Shown here: piece after piece, positions 26,537 to 36,398 of the stretch
Position numbering within the stretch: position 1 is the first letter of the stretch
Layout: the number at the start of each line of letters is the position of its first letter
Origin: Mycolicibacterium neoaurum ATCC 25795
GTDB lineage: Bacteria; Actinomycetota; Actinomycetes; Mycobacteriales; Mycobacteriaceae
Direction: 5' to 3'
NCBI RefSeq assembly: GCF_000691525.1
Contig: NZ_JMDW01000008.1
Location: 248,001 to 312,000, forward strand
DNA: 64,000 nt
The notes under the pieces: model-generated
The model's database searches: none
What the model was told of the DNA's origin: nothing
The model's input: the letters and a program-made list of their open reading frames with translations, nothing else
Translations under genes and position numbers: made by a program

Positions 26537-26838
26537 CGACGGTGCCGTGGTGTCCGCCGATCGGGTGTATCCGATGGGCAAGCCGAAAGCTGCGTCATCT
26601 CTCGGTTCGCCTGGGCGAAGCACCATCAGCTCGGGTGTAAAAGTTAGGTCGCCTTACTAGGCCAGCTGAGCGAGGTGTTACGACGAGCTAAGGAAAATCC
26701 CGCACGGGATCGTGTCGGGACCTGCCAGTTTCGGTGTGCGCGTACGGATCAGCGACCCCCAGATCGATACCCGGATGACTGTGATTCAACACACTCGATG
26801 AGTTACATTGTGATCGCAGTCATACGAAAGAGGTCGAC
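26537..26838. other. Intergenic region, no gene recognised
   Basis: About 300 bases between GH130 and the 49-residue membrane peptide gene. The part around 26640-26830 is less GC-rich and presumably carries the promoter of the small gene. A TTAGGTCGCCTTAC stretch near 26645 only weakly resembles an iron box. Confidence 0.5.
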
Positions 26839-26988
26839 ATGAGTGGTGTTCTCTTAGGCGTCATCATGGTTCTGCTCGGTGCCGGCGCTGTCGGCGCTGT
26901 CGTGGTCGCCGCCATCCTTGGCTACGGCACCGCGGCACTGGCCATCGGCATCATCTCCAGCGCAGCCTTCGCCGCGCGGACCGTCTGA
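26839..26988 (+). CDS. Small hydrophobic membrane peptide
   Basis: A 49-residue peptide that is almost entirely hydrophobic (VLLGVIMVLLGAGAVGAVVV, then AAILGYGTAALAIGIISSAAF), with Gly and Ala spaced for tight helix packing; it would form one or two membrane helices. ATG 26839 has AAAGAGG seven bases upstream. It ends six bases before the converging recD stop. No family is recognised. The ribosome site and clean composition support a real gene. Confidence 0.6.
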   Translation: MSGVLLGVIMVLLGAGAVGAVVVAAILGYGTAALAIGIISSAAFAARTV

Positions 26989-26994
26989 GACCGC

Positions 26995-28605
26995 CTACCG
27001 GCGCAACCGCAGCCCCAGGCCTGTCGCCCGGATGGCCTGGCGGGAGATCGCTGCACGCACCTCGGCTTCCGAGCCCACCACCCGCACCCGGTGCCTGGCC
27101 CGGGTGACCGCGGTGTAGAACAGCTGCCTGGTCAGCAGTCGAGAATCCTCGGCGGGGAGCAGTACCGTCACCTCGTCGGCCTGGCTGCCCTGGGCCTTGT
27201 GAATCGTCATGGCGTGCATGGTCTCTGCCTCGGCCAGCCGGCCCGGTGCGAATGTCTGGTCACCGACGGCCACCCGCAGCCCAGCGGGCGAGGCCACCGT
27301 CACCCCGGTGTCCCCGTTGTAGAGCTTGAGCCCATAGTCGTTGGCGGTCACCAGGATCGGCCGACCGGCGTACCACGTCGCCCACAACGGATCACCGGTC
27401 GCCTCGGTCAACCAGCGCTGCACCTGGCGGTTCCAGTGCGTCACCCCCACCGGGCCGTGCCGGTGCGCGCACAGCAGGCGGTGCTCGTCCAGGGTGGCCT
27501 GGGCGGTGTCGATATCCCCGAGAATGCAGGCCTCGCGGAGCCGGAGCGCCTGCGGTAACAGCACATCCCGCAGTGCCTCGGTCGATGCCGACCATTCAAC
27601 ATGGGCTCCGCCGGCAGCCAACACATCGAGCGCGGCATCGGCATCCCCGGTGCGCACCGCGTCGGCCAGCGTCCCGATCTGCGCCCCGAACCGGTGTGAA
27701 GTGCTCAGCGCGGCGACTCGATCGGGGCCCAGCCCGTCGACCAGGTCGGCCAGTACCGCGCCGGCCTCCACCGAGGCGAGCTGATCGGGATCGCCGACGA
27801 GCAACAGCCGCGTCTGGGGTCGCACCGCCTCCAACAGCCGGGCCATCATCGTCAGCGACACCATCGACGTCTCGTCGACCACGATGACGTCGTGCGGCAA
27901 CCGGTTTCCGCGGTGGTGGCGAAACCGGGACGAGGTGTCGGGTCGGGCACCGAGCAGCCGGTGCAGGGTGGTCGCCGTCAGCCCCTGCAGGCGGGCGCGA
28001 TCCTGCGGGTCCAGACGGCCGACCTGTTCGGCGACCGCCTCCTGCAACCGGGCCGCCGCCTTGCCGGTCGGTGCGGCCAGTGCGATCCGCGGCGCGGCCC
28101 GGCCGGCCAACGCGGCCTGCTCGACCAACAGCGCAAGCAACCGGGCCACCGTCGTGGTCTTGCCGGTGCCCGGACCGCCGGTCAGCACCGTAAGCCCCTG
28201 GGTCAGTGCTCGCCGGGCCGCCGCGCGCTGCTCGGCCCACTCGTCGGGGAACAGCCGCAACACATCCGGGAGCTCACCGGGCGGCCGGGTGGACACCAGG
28301 GCCAGCACGTCGGCGCAGACCTGCTCCTCCTCCAACCAGTAACGGTCGAGATAGAGCAGGTCGCCGAACAGCCGCAGCACGGGCGGGTCGGCGGCCAACG
28401 GGCTGGCCGCGACTGCGGCCAGCCACTCCTCGGCCACCAGGCCGGCCTCCGGCGCGGCGGCGCGCAGATCCACGCATACCGAACCGCCGCGCAGCGCACG
28501 TACCGCCAGTTGCACCGCCAGCGTCACCTCGGCCGAGGTTTCCCCGGCCAGGGTGGTCAGTCGTTGTGCCACATGGATATCCGCGGCCTCGAACTCGGTG
28601 ATCAC
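26995..28605 (-). CDS. recD: Exodeoxyribonuclease V alpha subunit RecD
   Basis: 536-residue SF1B helicase subunit of RecBCD with 5'-3' polarity. Walker A GGPGTGKTTT near residue 147, DEAD-like VIVVDETSMVS, GDPDQLASVEAG, and the C-terminal AMTIHKAQGSQADEVTVLL and YTAVTRARHRV motifs are all present. The GTG start overlaps the recB stop as GTGA, which fixes it at 28605. Last gene of recC-recB-recD. In mycobacteria RecBCD serves the single-strand annealing pathway, with AdnAB as the main resection motor for recombination. Confidence 0.95.
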   Translation of the reverse strand: MITEFEAADIHVAQRLTTLAGETSAEVTLAVQLAVRALRGGSVCVDLRAAAPEAGLVAEEWLAAVAASPLAADPPVLRLFGDLLYLDRYWLEEEQVCADVLALVSTRPPGELPDVLRLFPDEWAEQRAAARRALTQGLTVLTGGPGTGKTTTVARLLALLVEQAALAGRAAPRIALAAPTGKAAARLQEAVAEQVGRLDPQDRARLQGLTATTLHRLLGARPDTSSRFRHHRGNRLPHDVIVVDETSMVSLTMMARLLEAVRPQTRLLLVGDPDQLASVEAGAVLADLVDGLGPDRVAALSTSHRFGAQIGTLADAVRTGDADAALDVLAAGGAHVEWSASTEALRDVLLPQALRLREACILGDIDTAQATLDEHRLLCAHRHGPVGVTHWNRQVQRWLTEATGDPLWATWYAGRPILVTANDYGLKLYNGDTGVTVASPAGLRVAVGDQTFAPGRLAEAETMHAMTIHKAQGSQADEVTVLLPAEDSRLLTRQLFYTAVTRARHRVRVVGSEAEVRAAISRQAIRATGLGLRLRR

Positions 28606-31600
28606 GATCCCCTCAGCACCTCGGCGATGGCGACGACGAGCGCCGCGGGCGGTTTCCAGCTGAACACACCGGCCGGGTTGCCGTCGGTCACCGGGGTGTC
28701 CGGTCCGCACATGCCGCGCACGAACAGATACAGCACGCCGCCCAGATGTGTCTCGGGGTCGTAGCCCGGCAGTCGCCAGGACAGATAGCGGTGCAGCACC
28801 ACGCTGTACAGCAGTGCCTGCAGCGGATAGTCCGAATGCAGCATCGCCTCGGCAAGCCGCTCGGGGCCGTAATCGGCCGCGGTCAGTGCTCCATCGCCCG
28901 CGCCGAGCCAGTTCGTCTTGTAATCCACCACCAGATAGCGCCCGTCGACACGCAGCACCGCGTCGATGGACCCGGAGAGATACCCGTGCAACGGCTGGGC
29001 GCCCAGCGATCCCGAGGACAGCCGGTCGACGTAGCGGCGCATCGGATCCCCGGCGGGCAGGTGCGTGCCCAGCAGCGTGGCCAGGTCGGTCAGCCTGGCG
29101 AACCCGCCGACGGTGCCGTCACCGCCGGCCAGTGGAATCTCGAAGTCCAACTCGCGCAGCCGATCCGACAACCCGATCTGGCGCAGCGTGACACCCGGAG
29201 CAAGCGGGCCCAAGTCGGTGTCGTGCAGCGGTACCAACGCCGCCGCCAGCTCGGCAGCGGGCACCGTCACCGGCCACTGCGGGCTGTGGCGTTCGATATG
29301 GCCGAGCAACTCGGCAGCCAGGTCGACGGCGTGCGGGTCGGCGGTCTCCAGGACGGCGTGCACCAGCGATCCGAAGGCCGCGCCGACGGGCAACTGCGCC
29401 ATCGGGGAAGGGACGTCTTCGCCGGTGGCCGGCGCCAGCACGGCGAGATCGGCCACCTCGTCGTCGAGTTCGGCGATCTCGGGCTCACTGGATACCGGCG
29501 CCTCCTCTGCCGAGCGCAGCAGACCCGAGTACGAGGTGCGGCGCCATGACAGATCGATGGGGCGGTGAAAACGTCGGATCGCGAGATCATCGGGTGTAGC
29601 GACGAGGTCGGGGGCCGGGACGGACTCGATCACCGAATCCTCCAACACGGGTCCACCCGCATCGGCCCATTCCTGCAGCCTGGCCCTGGCATCGGCGTCG
29701 GAGAGCCGGTCCGGGGAGCACACGGCGGGCACTTGGGCCTCCCCGGGCCTGCGTCCGCGCAGCAACCGGGAGAGCCCGCCGTTTCGTTCATCCCATGACG
29801 GCGCCCACCAGGCCACCACCTGAGAGCAGGCCCGCGTCATCGCCACATAGGTCAGTCGGCTGTCGTTGGCGGCGGCCTCGGCCTTCCCCGCGCGCAGGAC
29901 GTCCGGACCGGCCTCGCCGACATGTAGGCACCGGGTGTCCCCGTCGTGATAGAGCACCGGGTTCGGTTCGGGTGCATACCGATTGAAGGCGAACGGCAGA
30001 TAGACCACCGGATACTGCAATCCCTTGGACACCCACACAGTCATGATCTGCACGGCGGCCGCATCACTGTCCAACCGCCGGTTGCGCTCGGTGGCCCCGC
30101 CGTCCTCGCCGGTCTGGGTGCGTAACCAATCCCGCAGCGAGGGAAGGCCGTGACCCTCCCGGTGCGCGGTCTCCTGCAGTAGCTGCGTCACATGCGCCAG
30201 GTCGGTCATCAGCCGCTCACCACCCTGCCAGGACAACACCTGCGTGCCCATCCCGGCCAGCTGAGCCGCCTCGAACACCGCAGCCACCCCGCGCTCGCGG
30301 GCGTGCCCGGCCCAGCTGCGCAACTCCTCGGCCACCCGGTCGGTCAACGCATCGCCGCCTGCGGCAAGGGTTTCGGCCGTCTCGCGGAAGAACAGCGTCG
30401 ACGCCGCGGCGCGCACCAACCCGGACCGGTGCGGCTGGTCGAACGCCTCCAGCAGGCACAGCCAGTCGTGTGCGGCGCGGGAGGCGAACACGTTCGAGTC
30501 CCCGGTGTAGACCGCCGGGATCCCGGCCTTGGCCAGCGCCGCATCACAGGCCCTGGCATCGCGGTGGGTTTCGACGATCACCGCGATATCGCGCGCCTGC
30601 AGCCGTCGGCCGTCGAAGGTGGCCCCGCTGTTCAACAACGCACCGATATCGGCGGCCAGATCGTCGCCGATATGGGTGCGCAACCGGTCCATCGAGATGG
30701 TGCGGGTGCCGGTGCCGGTGCGCGAGACCACCCGCAACCGGAACGGGTCGTTGCGCGGGGCGCCGGCCAGCCGGCTGCCCTGATGGTGGGCCTGAACTTG
30801 GTGCACGACGATCTCGGGACCGCCGAGCTGGGCGCCGCCGAGCACCACCTGCAACCGTTCGACCAGAGCGGCATCGCTGCGCCAGTTGGTGCCGAGGGTC
30901 TGCTTGTCGCCCGCGGTCTGCGCGGCGCGCAGGTAGGTGTCGATATCGCCGCCGCGGAACCCGTAGATGGCCTGTTTGGGGTCACCGATGAGCACCAGCG
31001 TGGACTGTCCGGCGAAGGCCCGTTCCAGGACCTGCCACTGCACCGGGTCGGTGTCCTGGAACTCGTCGACCATCACCACCGGCCAGCGCTGCGGCATCTG
31101 TACCCGTGCCGCGGAATCGGGGTCGTCGAGGGCATCGGCCAGCCGGGTCAGCAGATCGTCATAACCGAGAATGCCGTTTCGGCGCTTCCGGATCTCCAAC
31201 TCGGCCAACACGTCCCGGGCGAACGACAGCGCGATGGCGGTCCCGGAATCGGGATCGGGATCGGACGGGCGCAGTTCGGCGGCGGGGTTGCGGACGACCT
31301 GTTTGGCCAGCTGTCGGGCGTCGCGGTAGGTCAGCGCGGGGTGGTCGCCATCCTGGCCGAACCGGGCCAGGTAGTGGTCGTCGACGATCTCGGACACCAG
31401 CTCGTCGAGGTTCTCCACCAGGGTCAGACCGCTGTCGCTGTCACCGGCCACGCCGAGCGATTTCAGCACGATGCTGCAGAATTGATGGGTGGTTGCGATG
31501 GTGGCCGCGTCGAAACCGGCAAGCGCATCGCGCAGGCGTTGCTGCCTGGCGTCGTGATCGTCGGCGATCAGGTGCCGGAGCAGATCATTGTTCGCCAGGC

Positions 31601-31841
31601 TCGGATCTTCGAACGCCGCGATGGCTTCGACGATCTGGCCACGTACCCGCTCACGCAGTTCCTGGCTGGCGGCGCGGCCGAAGGTGATCAGCAGCATCTG
31701 GTCCAGCCCGGCCCGATTCTCGGCGACCATCCTGGTGACCAGACCGGCCAGGGCGAACGTCTTCCCGGTGCCCGCACTTGCCTCCAGCACCGTGGTGCTT
31801 CCCGGCGCCGGCAGCGGACCGGTCAGATCGAAAGTCTTCAC
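28602..31841 (-). CDS. recB: Exodeoxyribonuclease V beta subunit RecB
   Basis: 1079-residue helicase-nuclease. The N-terminal UvrD-type helicase opens with VLEASAGTGKTFALAGLVTRM (Walker A) and continues with MVDEFQDTDPVQWQVL and LIGDPKQAIYGFRGGD. The C-terminal nuclease domain has the catalytic VVDYKTNWLG preceded by the metal-binding SGSIDAVLRVDGRY. GTG 31841 is chosen because it overlaps the recC stop (GTGA) and MKTFDLTGPLP matches family starts. The domain order and length are normal, so the subunit looks intact. Confidence 0.95.
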   Translation of the reverse strand: MKTFDLTGPLPAPGSTTVLEASAGTGKTFALAGLVTRMVAENRAGLDQMLLITFGRAASQELRERVRGQIVEAIAAFEDPSLANNDLLRHLIADDHDARQQRLRDALAGFDAATIATTHQFCSIVLKSLGVAGDSDSGLTLVENLDELVSEIVDDHYLARFGQDGDHPALTYRDARQLAKQVVRNPAAELRPSDPDPDSGTAIALSFARDVLAELEIRKRRNGILGYDDLLTRLADALDDPDSAARVQMPQRWPVVMVDEFQDTDPVQWQVLERAFAGQSTLVLIGDPKQAIYGFRGGDIDTYLRAAQTAGDKQTLGTNWRSDAALVERLQVVLGGAQLGGPEIVVHQVQAHHQGSRLAGAPRNDPFRLRVVSRTGTGTRTISMDRLRTHIGDDLAADIGALLNSGATFDGRRLQARDIAVIVETHRDARACDAALAKAGIPAVYTGDSNVFASRAAHDWLCLLEAFDQPHRSGLVRAAASTLFFRETAETLAAGGDALTDRVAEELRSWAGHARERGVAAVFEAAQLAGMGTQVLSWQGGERLMTDLAHVTQLLQETAHREGHGLPSLRDWLRTQTGEDGGATERNRRLDSDAAAVQIMTVWVSKGLQYPVVYLPFAFNRYAPEPNPVLYHDGDTRCLHVGEAGPDVLRAGKAEAAANDSRLTYVAMTRACSQVVAWWAPSWDERNGGLSRLLRGRRPGEAQVPAVCSPDRLSDADARARLQEWADAGGPVLEDSVIESVPAPDLVATPDDLAIRRFHRPIDLSWRRTSYSGLLRSAEEAPVSSEPEIAELDDEVADLAVLAPATGEDVPSPMAQLPVGAAFGSLVHAVLETADPHAVDLAAELLGHIERHSPQWPVTVPAAELAAALVPLHDTDLGPLAPGVTLRQIGLSDRLRELDFEIPLAGGDGTVGGFARLTDLATLLGTHLPAGDPMRRYVDRLSSGSLGAQPLHGYLSGSIDAVLRVDGRYLVVDYKTNWLGAGDGALTAADYGPERLAEAMLHSDYPLQALLYSVVLHRYLSWRLPGYDPETHLGGVLYLFVRGMCGPDTPVTDGNPAGVFSWKPPAALVVAIAEVLRGS

Positions 31842-34800
31842 CGCACCGCCTCTTCGGCGTCCAGCAGCGGTAGCCACAGCCGGGGCGCATAGTCGGAGAG
31901 ACCGTCGAGATCTTCCAGTGCGGCGTCGCGGCCCCAGACCCGCTCGATGGCCGGGTCGTCGCGCTCGTTGCGCCACCGGTAGGAGGCGGGCTGGTGCGGA
32001 TCGTCACCGGCCTGGCGGGCCGCGGCCCAGGCATAGCTGGTCTTGATGGGGAGCGGCAGCGGACGACGCCGGCCCTCGTCGTACATCGACACCAGATCGC
32101 GCAGCAGGTCCGTGGCGCCCTGCGGCGCGGCCAAACCCGTCACGCGGGGCTGGACGCCGCGCGGCGGGCGGCCGATGCAGACCGCCGACCAATGCGCACC
32201 GCGCGCAGCGGTCAAGGCCAGCAACGGAATCCAGGCCGCCAGCAGGTGTTGCCCGCCGAGCTTGGAATAGGTGACGCTGACCAGGCGGTCGCCGAAGACC
32301 AGCGGCACCGTGCCGGTCAGGCGACGGCCCGTGCCCAGGTCGATGTCGACGTCGAAGGCCTGACCGTCGGCGCCGCGGTAGCGCAGCGCCTCGGCGGCCA
32401 GTAACGCGACCTGATCGCGCAATTCGATGGCGCGCCGCCAGCCGAGTTTGCCGGGAGGCAGTGTGCCGCGGCGCCATTCGGCCTGCTGGGCATCCTGGGG
32501 TGTCATACCGCGCATGATGTCGCCGAGCATGCGGTCACCGACCGTCCACTCCGCAAGGGCATCGATCTCGACCGGCATGACATCGGAGACGCCGTCGACA
32601 TCCCAGGGCAAGGTGTAGTCCAGGGCGCGGAAGAAGCCCTTCACCGGATTCTTGAAGAAGGCGACCAGATCGGCCAGGGATACGTCACCGACGGCCGTGT
32701 CGGGCAGCGGCCCGGACACGAAACTCGGCTGGGGCCGGCGCCGTCCGGCCATTGCCTCGGCGGTGTCGAGCACCGTGCGATCGAAGCTGAACGGCCGGTC
32801 CGGGATCAGGCTGCCCGGCCGGACATTCTCGATATCGAAGGGCTGCAAGGGGTGGCGTGTCACCACGGTGTCGGGGTGCTCGACCGATTCGGCGGTGGCG
32901 CGGACGGCGTCGAGCAGTTCGGCGATCGGCACGGCGGGCGGGCGGGGCTGTCCGGTGTATTCGTTGGCGCCGGTATAGGTGATCACCAGATTCTCGGTGG
33001 CCGCCCCTATCGCGTCCAAGAGGAGCTGCCGGTCCTCGGAGCGGGTATCGCGTTCACCGGTGTGTGGGTCGCGGGCCAGGATGTCGTCACCGTCGACGAC
33101 ACCCCGTCGCGGGAAGACGCCATCGTCGAGTCCGACCAGGCACACCACCCGATGCGGAACCGAACGCATCGGCACCATGGTGCACACCGTCAGCGTGCCG
33201 GTCCGGAAGTTGGCGCGGGTCGGGCGACCGGCCAGGTTGCGGTCGAGGAGGGCGCGAATATCACTGAGCCGCAACGCCACCGTGGATCCAGCCGCGTGCT
33301 CGGCGATGCCGGCGAACTCGCGGTGCACCTGGGCCGCCGGCCAGTCCTCCTCGGCGAGGGCCAGGGATTCGATCGCCTCGGCGAGGGTCTGCAGCCAATC
33401 GTCCAACGGCCGGCTGCCCGTCATGGCGCGCACCGCGTCGGTGAGCCGCTCGACGAAATCGGCGAACCGACCGGCGAGCTCGACCCGATTGCTGCTGACA
33501 TCGTCCAACGGCAGTGTGGTGCCCAGCCACGCGTGCGAATCATCCGACATCGCGACACCGGCCAGAATGCGGTCCAGTCCGAATCGCCATGTGTTGTGCA
33601 GGTATTCGACCCCGTAGGGCCGGCGGTGGTGCTGGTCGAAACCCCAGCGGATGTTCGCTTCCCGCACCCAGGCGGTGATGGTGTCCAGATCGTCATCGGT
33701 GAAGCCGAACCGCAACCGCACCGGCGCCGCGCCGGCGAGGTTGAGCACCTCGCTGGCCTGGGCGCGCCCACCGGCGAGCGTGAGCAGCTGGCCGGCCACG
33801 CTCAGCAGCGGATTGGTCTGCACCAGTGCGCGGTCGGCGAGGCGGACGCGCAGGCGGTGCGCCGGGTGCGCGTCATGCACGACGTCACCGAGACCGAATC
33901 CGGCGGTGATCAGCGGGGCGTAGGTCTCGATGTCCGGGCACATGACCAAGATGTCGCGTGGCTCCAGAGTGGGGTCGTCGGCGAGCAGACCCAGCAGGAC
34001 CTCGCGCAGGACGTCGACCTGACGAGCCGCGCCGTGGCAGGCGTGGACCTGGACGGAGCGGTCGGTGCGCAGGTGCCGCCGGCCCGCCGGGCGCACCGCG
34101 TCGGCGGCGATATCGGACTGCAGCCAGCCCAGCATGGTGTCGGGATAGCTTGTCGCGGGCAGGTATTCGTCGGTGTCCGGCACCGGCAGGCCACGTTGCA
34201 ACTCACGCAGGTCACGGCCCAGGGTGGCCAGCAGCGGATGCCCGACGGCGCGATGGCCGGTGTCCTCACGGCGCGGGATGCTGCCGCGCCGGCCGGCCAA
34301 AGCCCGCCACAGCGGGTCGCTGGGATGGGGCAGCCACAGGTGCAGATCGTGCTGCGCGGAGACCGCCTGCAGCAATTCAATCTCGGTGGCCGGGATGCGG
34401 GTGTGCCCGAACAGCGATAACCGCGGCGGCAGCGCGCTCGGCGTGGTGCGCAACTCCGCGACCGCGTCGCGGTGCGCGATATGCGGCGGGTCGGCCTCCA
34501 GGCGTGCGATCAGCCGCTCCCACAGCGGGCGCTGCCAGGCCAGATCGGTGGGCATGTCCGCCCAGTCGATCAACAGGCCGGGGCGTTGGCGTGCGTAGGA
34601 GGAGAACAGCCCGGCCAGCCGACGAGCGACCGCATAGCGGCGGCCGTGGCGCAGCTCGCGTTCCTCGCCGTCGGCGAAATGGCCGAGGTGGTTGGCCAGC
34701 GTCGTGCACCAGGGCTCGTCGAGGCTGTCGTCGATCACGGCAAGCAGCGGCCACACCATGGCGTCGGGGGACCACGGATCGACCGTGGCGACACCGGTGA

Positions 34801-35014
34801 GCTCGGCCAGCAGGGAGCGCGGGTTGCGGAACTCGATACCTGCGCACACCCCGAGCCGGTTGGCCAGCCGCTGACCGAGCCAGCGCTCGACACCCTTGGC
34901 GGGCACCAGCACCAGCTCGGTGGCGAACGGATCGGCCATCGGCTCGGCGAGCATCGCTGCCAGGCCATCGGCGAGCACATCGGTGCGCTCGGCACGGTGC
35001 AGGTGCAAGGCCAT
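31838..35014 (-). CDS. recC: Exodeoxyribonuclease V gamma subunit RecC
   Basis: 1058-residue subunit that holds the complex together and, in E. coli, reads Chi. It has a degenerate helicase fold without a Walker motif, as is normal. Conserved segments include ATELVLVPAKGVERWLGQRLANRLG near the start, LFGHTRIPATEIELLQAVSAQHDLHLWLPHPSDPLW, MVPMRSVPHRVVCLVGLDDGVFPR and SLADLVAFFKNPVKGFFRALDYTLP. ATG 35014 is chosen because the conserved N-terminus begins there. First gene of the recCBD operon; same gene order as Rv0631c-Rv0629c. Confidence 0.95.
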   Translation of the reverse strand: MALHLHRAERTDVLADGLAAMLAEPMADPFATELVLVPAKGVERWLGQRLANRLGVCAGIEFRNPRSLLAELTGVATVDPWSPDAMVWPLLAVIDDSLDEPWCTTLANHLGHFADGEERELRHGRRYAVARRLAGLFSSYARQRPGLLIDWADMPTDLAWQRPLWERLIARLEADPPHIAHRDAVAELRTTPSALPPRLSLFGHTRIPATEIELLQAVSAQHDLHLWLPHPSDPLWRALAGRRGSIPRREDTGHRAVGHPLLATLGRDLRELQRGLPVPDTDEYLPATSYPDTMLGWLQSDIAADAVRPAGRRHLRTDRSVQVHACHGAARQVDVLREVLLGLLADDPTLEPRDILVMCPDIETYAPLITAGFGLGDVVHDAHPAHRLRVRLADRALVQTNPLLSVAGQLLTLAGGRAQASEVLNLAGAAPVRLRFGFTDDDLDTITAWVREANIRWGFDQHHRRPYGVEYLHNTWRFGLDRILAGVAMSDDSHAWLGTTLPLDDVSSNRVELAGRFADFVERLTDAVRAMTGSRPLDDWLQTLAEAIESLALAEEDWPAAQVHREFAGIAEHAAGSTVALRLSDIRALLDRNLAGRPTRANFRTGTLTVCTMVPMRSVPHRVVCLVGLDDGVFPRRGVVDGDDILARDPHTGERDTRSEDRQLLLDAIGAATENLVITYTGANEYTGQPRPPAVPIAELLDAVRATAESVEHPDTVVTRHPLQPFDIENVRPGSLIPDRPFSFDRTVLDTAEAMAGRRRPQPSFVSGPLPDTAVGDVSLADLVAFFKNPVKGFFRALDYTLPWDVDGVSDVMPVEIDALAEWTVGDRMLGDIMRGMTPQDAQQAEWRRGTLPPGKLGWRRAIELRDQVALLAAEALRYRGADGQAFDVDIDLGTGRRLTGTVPLVFGDRLVSVTYSKLGGQHLLAAWIPLLALTAARGAHWSAVCIGRPPRGVQPRVTGLAAPQGATDLLRDLVSMYDEGRRRPLPLPIKTSYAWAAARQAGDDPHQPASYRWRNERDDPAIERVWGRDAALEDLDGLSDYAPRLWLPLLDAEEAVR

Positions 35015-35146
35015 CGCCGCCCAGCGTAACGGGCTGGGCACAAAGCAGGACATGACAGGTGAAGGTCGGGAAAACACCCGCGCGGTCGGTCTAGGCTGCC
35101 GGGGACGACGACGCGTGCCACGGCACGACGACAGAGGGAGTTGGCG

Positions 35147-35464
35147 TTGATCAGGACACTTGCAGTCAGCGGAGCTGCGGTCCTTGCGCTGTCGGTGGCG
35201 GGCGCCCCGACGGCTTCGGCTGCGACGGCATGGACGATGCCCAACTTGCGGGGGCTGAGCCTGGCCGATGCGCAGGCGCTGTACGACACGACGGTCAAGG
35301 ACGCCGGCGGTCCGCAGCTGGAGGTCATCAACGCCTACGTCGAGAGCTGGACCATCCGGGCGCCGAGCATGTGGGATGTCTGCAAGCAGCAGCCGGCGGC
35401 GGGCAAGAGTCTCAGCGCCAAGACGTGGACCGCGATCGCGGTCAACAAGCGCGGCGACTGCTAG
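35147..35464 (+). CDS. Secreted PASTA-like single-domain protein
   Basis: About 105 residues: signal peptide (LAVSGAAVLALSVAGAPTASAATA) followed by one PASTA-like domain (MPNLRGLSLADAQALYDTTV ... KQQPAAGKSLSAKTWTAIAVNKRGDC) of about 75 residues. Two cysteines probably form a disulphide. PASTA domains bind peptidoglycan fragments or beta-lactams in kinases and PBPs; free-standing secreted copies are common in mycobacteria, with unknown role. TTG 35147 has GAGGGAG six bases upstream; TTG 35141 is the alternative. Its 3' end overlaps the converging transporter gene by 23 bases. Confidence 0.75.
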   Translation: MIRTLAVSGAAVLALSVAGAPTASAATAWTMPNLRGLSLADAQALYDTTVKDAGGPQLEVINAYVESWTIRAPSMWDVCKQQPAAGKSLSAKTWTAIAVNKRGDC

Positions 35465-36398
35465 TAGGTAGGGCGGGCCGGCGCACCCGGGAGCGGACCG
35501 CCAGCAGCGCGCACGCGATGACCGCGGTGCCACCGATGAGCGTGGCCGCGGTGATGGGCTCCTGCAGCAGTAGCGCGGCCCACCCGATGCTCAGGATCGG
35601 CTGTGCCAGTTGGATCTGGCTGACCTGTGCCAGCGGGCCGATCGCGAGGCCGCGGTACCAGGCCACGAACCCGAGGAACATGCTCACCACGCACAGGTAG
35701 GCAAAGCTCGCCCACTCGGTGGGCGTGCCCGCGGGCGGTTGCGACACCATCGCGTACGACGCGAGGGCCGCCATGATCGGGGCGGCGGCAACCAGCGCCC
35801 ATGAGATCGTCTGCCATGCGCCGAGGCTCCTGGCCAACACGCCACCCTCGGCATAGGCGATGGCACAGACCAGCACGGCCGCGAACAGCAGCCCGTCGGC
35901 CGGTTGCAGGCGTCCCACGCCGCCCGCATGCACGGCCGCGAAGGCGACGGCCGCGACCGCCCCGGCCCCGGCGGCGCACCAGAACGTCACGGCCGGGCGT
36001 TCCCCGGTGCGCAGCACGGAGACGACGGCCGTGGTCGCGGGCAGCAGCGCGATGACGACCGCGCCATGGCTCGCGTGGGTCTGTGTCAGCGCGAACGACG
36101 TCAGGACGGGAAAACCCAGCACGGCGCCCGCCGCGACGAGGCCGACGCTGATCCACTGGCCTCCGGTGGGCCGGTGCGAGCGGGTGACCAGCAATGCCAG
36201 CGCCGCGATCGCGGCGGCGACGACCGCACGTGCGCTACCGACGAAAAGCGCCGACAGGTGACCCGCCTCGACCGCGACGCGGGTCAGCGGGACGGTCAAC
36301 GAGAACGCCAGGACACCGGCACATCCCCAGGCGAGTCCGGTACGCGAGTGCGATAGCGGCGAGGGGCAATGCGCAGTAGCGCTACTCTGATCCTTCAT
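35442..36398 (-). CDS. EamA/DMT-family exporter
   Basis: About 318 residues with ten predicted membrane helices in two EamA repeats (first repeat GLAWGCAGVLAFSLTVPLTRVAV; second DGLLFAAVLVCAIAYAEGGVLARSLG). The family exports metabolites such as amino acids. ATG 36398 is the likely start; its codon shares two bases with the divergent MocR start, and no ribosome site is visible, so either leaderless initiation or a start slightly downstream is possible. Divergence from a MocR regulator is the classical arrangement for regulator-controlled transport. Confidence 0.88.
   Translation of the reverse strand: MKDQSSATAHCPSPLSHSRTGLAWGCAGVLAFSLTVPLTRVAVEAGHLSALFVGSARAVVAAAIAALALLVTRSHRPTGGQWISVGLVAAGAVLGFPVLTSFALTQTHASHGAVVIALLPATTAVVSVLRTGERPAVTFWCAAGAGAVAAVAFAAVHAGGVGRLQPADGLLFAAVLVCAIAYAEGGVLARSLGAWQTISWALVAAAPIMAALASYAMVSQPPAGTPTEWASFAYLCVVSMFLGFVAWYRGLAIGPLAQVSQIQLAQPILSIGWAALLLQEPITAATLIGGTAVIACALLAVRSRVRRPALPTSSRRAC

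Noticed and set aside
26640..26665. Iron box (IdeR) upstream of the small membrane peptide gene
   Set aside because: Only the left TTAGGT half matches; the right half is far from consensus.
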